Positions 61,609-64,000 of a stretch of DNA of 64,000 bases are shown here, piece after piece. Source of the stretch: Deltaproteobacteria bacterium (GTDB taxonomy: Bacteria > Desulfobacterota > Desulfobulbia > Desulfobulbales > Desulfurivibrionaceae). A model generated the notes under the pieces. The model was given only the letters and a program-made list of their open reading frames with translations, was not told where the DNA came from and did not search any database. Both the position numbers and the translations under genes were made by a program. The stretch lies in assembly GCA_013349285.1 (NCBI GenBank), contig DUZU01000010.1, positions 1 to 64,000 of the forward strand, read 5' to 3'. Within the stretch, counting starts at the first letter, position 1. Each line of letters starts with the position of its first letter.

Positions 61609-63501
61609 TTACTGCAGCAGGTTCTGGTTGACGGTGATGTCGGCTTTGTCCCGCAGGTAGCCGAGCCACGCTTCCATGATTTTAATCTGCTGTTCCTGTT
61701 TGAGGTTTTGAGCTATCGTTTCTTTCTGGGCGGCGAAGTCGGTTTCATCGGCGGTCAGGCTTTCGGCGAAATGGATTACATAGAAGTTGGTCCCCACCGT
61801 TGCCGCCTCTGCCGGATAGGGGTTGGCGCCGGTAAGGTTAAGGCCTTGGTCCGCAATGGCCGCCGGCAGGCCGCTGGCGGTCTGATTGCTGCGGGAGTAA
61901 AATGGGGTAGTGTTTAGCTTGGCCCCGGCCCGGGTTGTCGCCTCGGCAAAAGCGCTTGCTGTTTTTGCCTCGCTCAGCAGCTTGTCCGCCGCTTCCTTGG
62001 CCATGGTTTTGGCGCGGTCGGCGATAAAATCTTTCTCAACCGCAGTTTTGACCTCTTCCAGCGGTGGGATGACCGGCTCTTTGGTCTCGGTGACGTAGAG
62101 GATCGCATAGCCGTCCTTGCCCTCAAGCAGGGAGCTCAGCTCCCCTTTTTTCAAGGTGAAGGCGGTATTGAGCAGGGCCGTCTCGCCGACCAGTTCCTTG
62201 GGGGGAGCGGCCTTGGCGAAAAAGTCGGTTTCATGGATGGTGGTCGTGCTCTCGATGGCGTATTTTTCCAGGCTGCCGGCCATGATTATGCCTTCATAGG
62301 CTTGATTGGCAAGCTGAAAGGTGATGTTCTTGCCCTTTTGGGTTTTGAGCTCGGCAATGATCTGGGCCCGGACTTCGTTTATGGACTGCACCTTGGCCGG
62401 TTTGATCTGTTCAAGCTTGATGAGGTGGAATCCGAACTGGGTTTCCACGATATTGCTGATTTCCCCCTCTTGCATGGCAAAAACAGCACTGTCAAAGGCC
62501 TGTACCATCTGGCCCCGGCCAAAGAAGCCAAGGTCGCCGCCGCTGGGGCCGCTGGGGCCTTCGGAATGTTCTTTGGCCAGGGTGGCAAAGTCCTTACCCG
62601 TCTTGGCCTGGGCCAGGATCGCGGCCAGTTTTTCACGTTTGGCCGTTTTCTGCTCCTCGCTGTCCAGGGCCTCGGTTTTAATCAGGATATGGCGCGCATG
62701 GCGCTGTTCGGCAGAGGAAAATCTGTCGATGTTCAATTGGTAGAACTGTTCGATCTCTTCTTCGCTGAACTGGATGGCGGCGGCGGCCTGGTCATGACGA
62801 TAGCTGAGAAATTTAAGCTTCACCCGGGGCGCTGTTTTGTAAGAATCTCCGTTTTTCGTGAAAAAATCAGCAAGTTCTTCAGGGGTCGGCGTTATTTTGG
62901 ATTTAAAGTCCGCGCTGTTGAAGGTGGCGTATTCGAGTTTGATCTGATCGTTGTCATCGCTGAAGCGATCCTTGAGCTCGCTGTCCGGAATCCTGGCAAA
63001 ACGGGTTATGGCCGAGACGGTTTTTTCATTGAGCATGTCATTGCGGATGCCGGTCTCAAATTTGGCCTTGGTGAGGCTGGAGGAGGCAAGAAGCTTGGTG
63101 TAGCGGTCATTGCTGAACATGCCGTTTTCGCGGAATGATTCCATCTCGAGGATGGCTTTTTGCACCTCTTCATTGCTGACCAGCAAGCCTGCAGTAGCTG
63201 CGCCCTGTTGCATCAGTTTTTCCTGGATGAGGTTATTGAGAACCTGCTGCTTGATGCCCAGCCCTTCGAGGAGGCCGGCCGGCAGATTGCCGCCGAGCTG
63301 GTCGCGGTAACGGGCCAAGGTCTGGTCATATTTTTGGCGATATTGCTGGTAGGTGATTGATTGGCCGTTGACCGTGGCAATGGCATTCGGGCCGTCGTTC
63401 TGGTTGGTGCCCACCCCCCAGAAGATAAAAACGAGAATAATGATGATAATGGCCGCCTGGATGTAGGCGGACTTGGCCTTGCGGCGCATAAAATCTAACA
63501 T
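61609..63501 (-). CDS. ppiD: PpiD-type peptidyl-prolyl isomerase (SurA-like)
   Basis: A 630-residue inner-membrane chaperone. One N-terminal helix (AAIIIIILVFIFWGVG) anchors a long periplasmic part with a SurA N-like region and a parvulin domain (about 270-370: RHARHILIKTEAL, GPSGGDLGFFGRGQMVQAFD, QFGFHLIKLEQI). The rest resembles PpiD, which assists proteins leaving the Sec channel. An AAGGATAACC site precedes the start. Confidence 0.94.
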   Translation of the reverse strand: MLDFMRRKAKSAYIQAAIIIIILVFIFWGVGTNQNDGPNAIATVNGQSITYQQYRQKYDQTLARYRDQLGGNLPAGLLEGLGIKQQVLNNLIQEKLMQQGAATAGLLVSNEEVQKAILEMESFRENGMFSNDRYTKLLASSSLTKAKFETGIRNDMLNEKTVSAITRFARIPDSELKDRFSDDNDQIKLEYATFNSADFKSKITPTPEELADFFTKNGDSYKTAPRVKLKFLSYRHDQAAAAIQFSEEEIEQFYQLNIDRFSSAEQRHARHILIKTEALDSEEQKTAKREKLAAILAQAKTGKDFATLAKEHSEGPSGPSGGDLGFFGRGQMVQAFDSAVFAMQEGEISNIVETQFGFHLIKLEQIKPAKVQSINEVRAQIIAELKTQKGKNITFQLANQAYEGIIMAGSLEKYAIESTTTIHETDFFAKAAPPKELVGETALLNTAFTLKKGELSSLLEGKDGYAILYVTETKEPVIPPLEEVKTAVEKDFIADRAKTMAKEAADKLLSEAKTASAFAEATTRAGAKLNTTPFYSRSNQTASGLPAAIADQGLNLTGANPYPAEAATVGTNFYVIHFAESLTADETDFAAQKETIAQNLKQEQQIKIMEAWLGYLRDKADITVNQNLLQ

Positions 63502-63628
63502 TTGGTTATCCTTAATATAAGCTGAAGAACAGATTGATAATTTGCATGAAATTTACGGCGTTATCCTAATTTTTTTACGTCTGGCCGTCAACTGATTTAG
63601 TGTAAGGAGGTGCTTCGGGCTTTGAGAT

Positions 63629-64000
63629 TTACACCTTTGCCAGATTGTTACCCACCACGGTGTTGACTATCAGCGGCACATCAAGTTTCAGCACCTGTTC
63701 CATGGTTTGTTTAACCAATTCCCCGGTGATGTCGATTTCTGGTTCCGGCACCTCAAAGACCAGCTCGTCATGGATCTGCAGCAGCAGTTCCGCCTGCAGT
63801 CCTTCTTGCTGAAGGGCGCGATAGGTGTGGATGGTGGCCAGCTTGATGATGTCGGCGGCCGTGCCTTGGATCGGTGTGTTGATCGCGGTGCGTTCGGCGA
63901 ATTCCCGGCTGGTTTTGTTGCTGCTGTTGATATCCGGCAGCAGGCGGCGGCGGTTGAGCAGGGTGGTGACCAGGCCGTCCTGCCGGGCTTTTTCGATAAT
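63629..64000 (-). CDS. polA: DNA polymerase I, C-terminal part (runs off the window end)
   Basis: The final 123 residues of a family A polymerase; the 5' part lies beyond 64000. Seen are RTAINTPIQGTAADIIK (O-helix side region) and motif C QIHDELVFEVPE with the catalytic His-Asp-Glu, ending GNNLAKV. It performs gap filling in repair and replication. The stop is at 63629, about 127 bases downstream of ppiD start on the same strand. Confidence 0.96.
   Translation of the reverse strand: MIEKARQDGLVTTLLNRRRLLPDINSSNKTSREFAERTAINTPIQGTAADIIKLATIHTYRALQQEGLQAELLLQIHDELVFEVPEPEIDITGELVKQTMEQVLKLDVPLIVNTVVGNNLAKV

Noticed and set aside
1-64000. CRISPR array, prophage, intact insertion sequence, riboswitch or rRNA gene
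   Set aside because: No direct-repeat array, transposase, integrase, known riboswitch core (TPP, cobalamin, GEMM) or rRNA was seen by eye.

Overview
The window looks like chromosomal DNA of a strictly or mostly anaerobic, oxygen-tolerant Desulfobacterota, most likely a Desulfobulbales-type sulfur or sulfate metaboliser. This is inferred from gene content: an Rrf2-DUF4492-cydABX operon, a rubrerythrin / desulfoferrodoxin / ferritin / FprA set, a DVU0298-type HEAT protein, a DUF3786 Fe-S protein, class I hybrid cluster protein and many one-gene signalling proteins. There is no rRNA gene, so the placement is not decisive. No phage, intact transposon, CRISPR array or integron was seen. Traces of past rearrangement are confined to the tRNA-Ser region (about 32.2-32.5 kb).

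Layout. 0-2 kb: CPBP protease and an HD-GYP regulator. 2.2-5.9 kb: cytochrome bd operon with an Fe-S Rrf2 regulator, a DUF4492 protein and a previously unlisted 30-residue CydX-like microprotein, ending at a strong terminator. 6-10.5 kb: oxygen/peroxide defence genes with a PerR-like Fur protein. 10.7-16.8 kb: lipoprotein, YhdH-type oxidoreductase, an EF-G paralogue lacking the switch-II histidine, and umuDC. 16.8-25 kb: a co-directional signalling cluster (hybrid kinase, REC-PP2C-HATPase fusion, STAS protein, a chemoreceptor with two zinc-binding CZB domains in its sensor region, YkgJ protein). 25.2-32.2 kb: tRNA-Glu, tRNA-Lys, a two-gene RdgC-like locus, gatB, radC, hemW, radA, two tRNA-Ser genes. 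32.2-42 kb: a relic of a PilB/GspE ATPase, a strong unexplained hairpin, a sigma-54 activator, a MASE3 sensor with a cysteine tail, an antiporter, DUF3786, an RND exporter. 42-46 kb: bacteriohemerythrin and a minus-strand gene series ending in MTH1187, CD1871A-like and NapH-like membrane Fe-S proteins plus an SH3 protein. 46-55 kb: prepilin peptidase, mnmG-trkH-trkA (in transcription order trkA-trkH-mnmG), two methyltransferases, uppP, small exported proteins. 55-64 kb: TlpA thioredoxin, ferredoxin and degenerate HD protein next to hcp, YkgJ, guanine deaminase, plsY, ppiD and the 3' end of polA.

How the genes fit together. Three groups deal with oxygen and nitrogen-oxide stress: the bd oxidase operon, the PerR-linked peroxide/superoxide set, and hcp, whose upstream region carries an FNR/CRP-type palindrome centred at about -41.5 from a predicted start. 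The signalling cluster at 17-25 kb reads as a partner-switching pathway in which one polypeptide carries receiver, phosphatase and anti-sigma-type kinase modules. The most interesting items are the tandem-CZB receptor, the EF-G paralogue, the two-gene RdgC locus, the MTH1187/CD1871A/Fe-S membrane operon, the degenerate HD protein beside hcp, and the hairpin at 32.5 kb. All functional statements come from reading sequence motifs; no database search was run.
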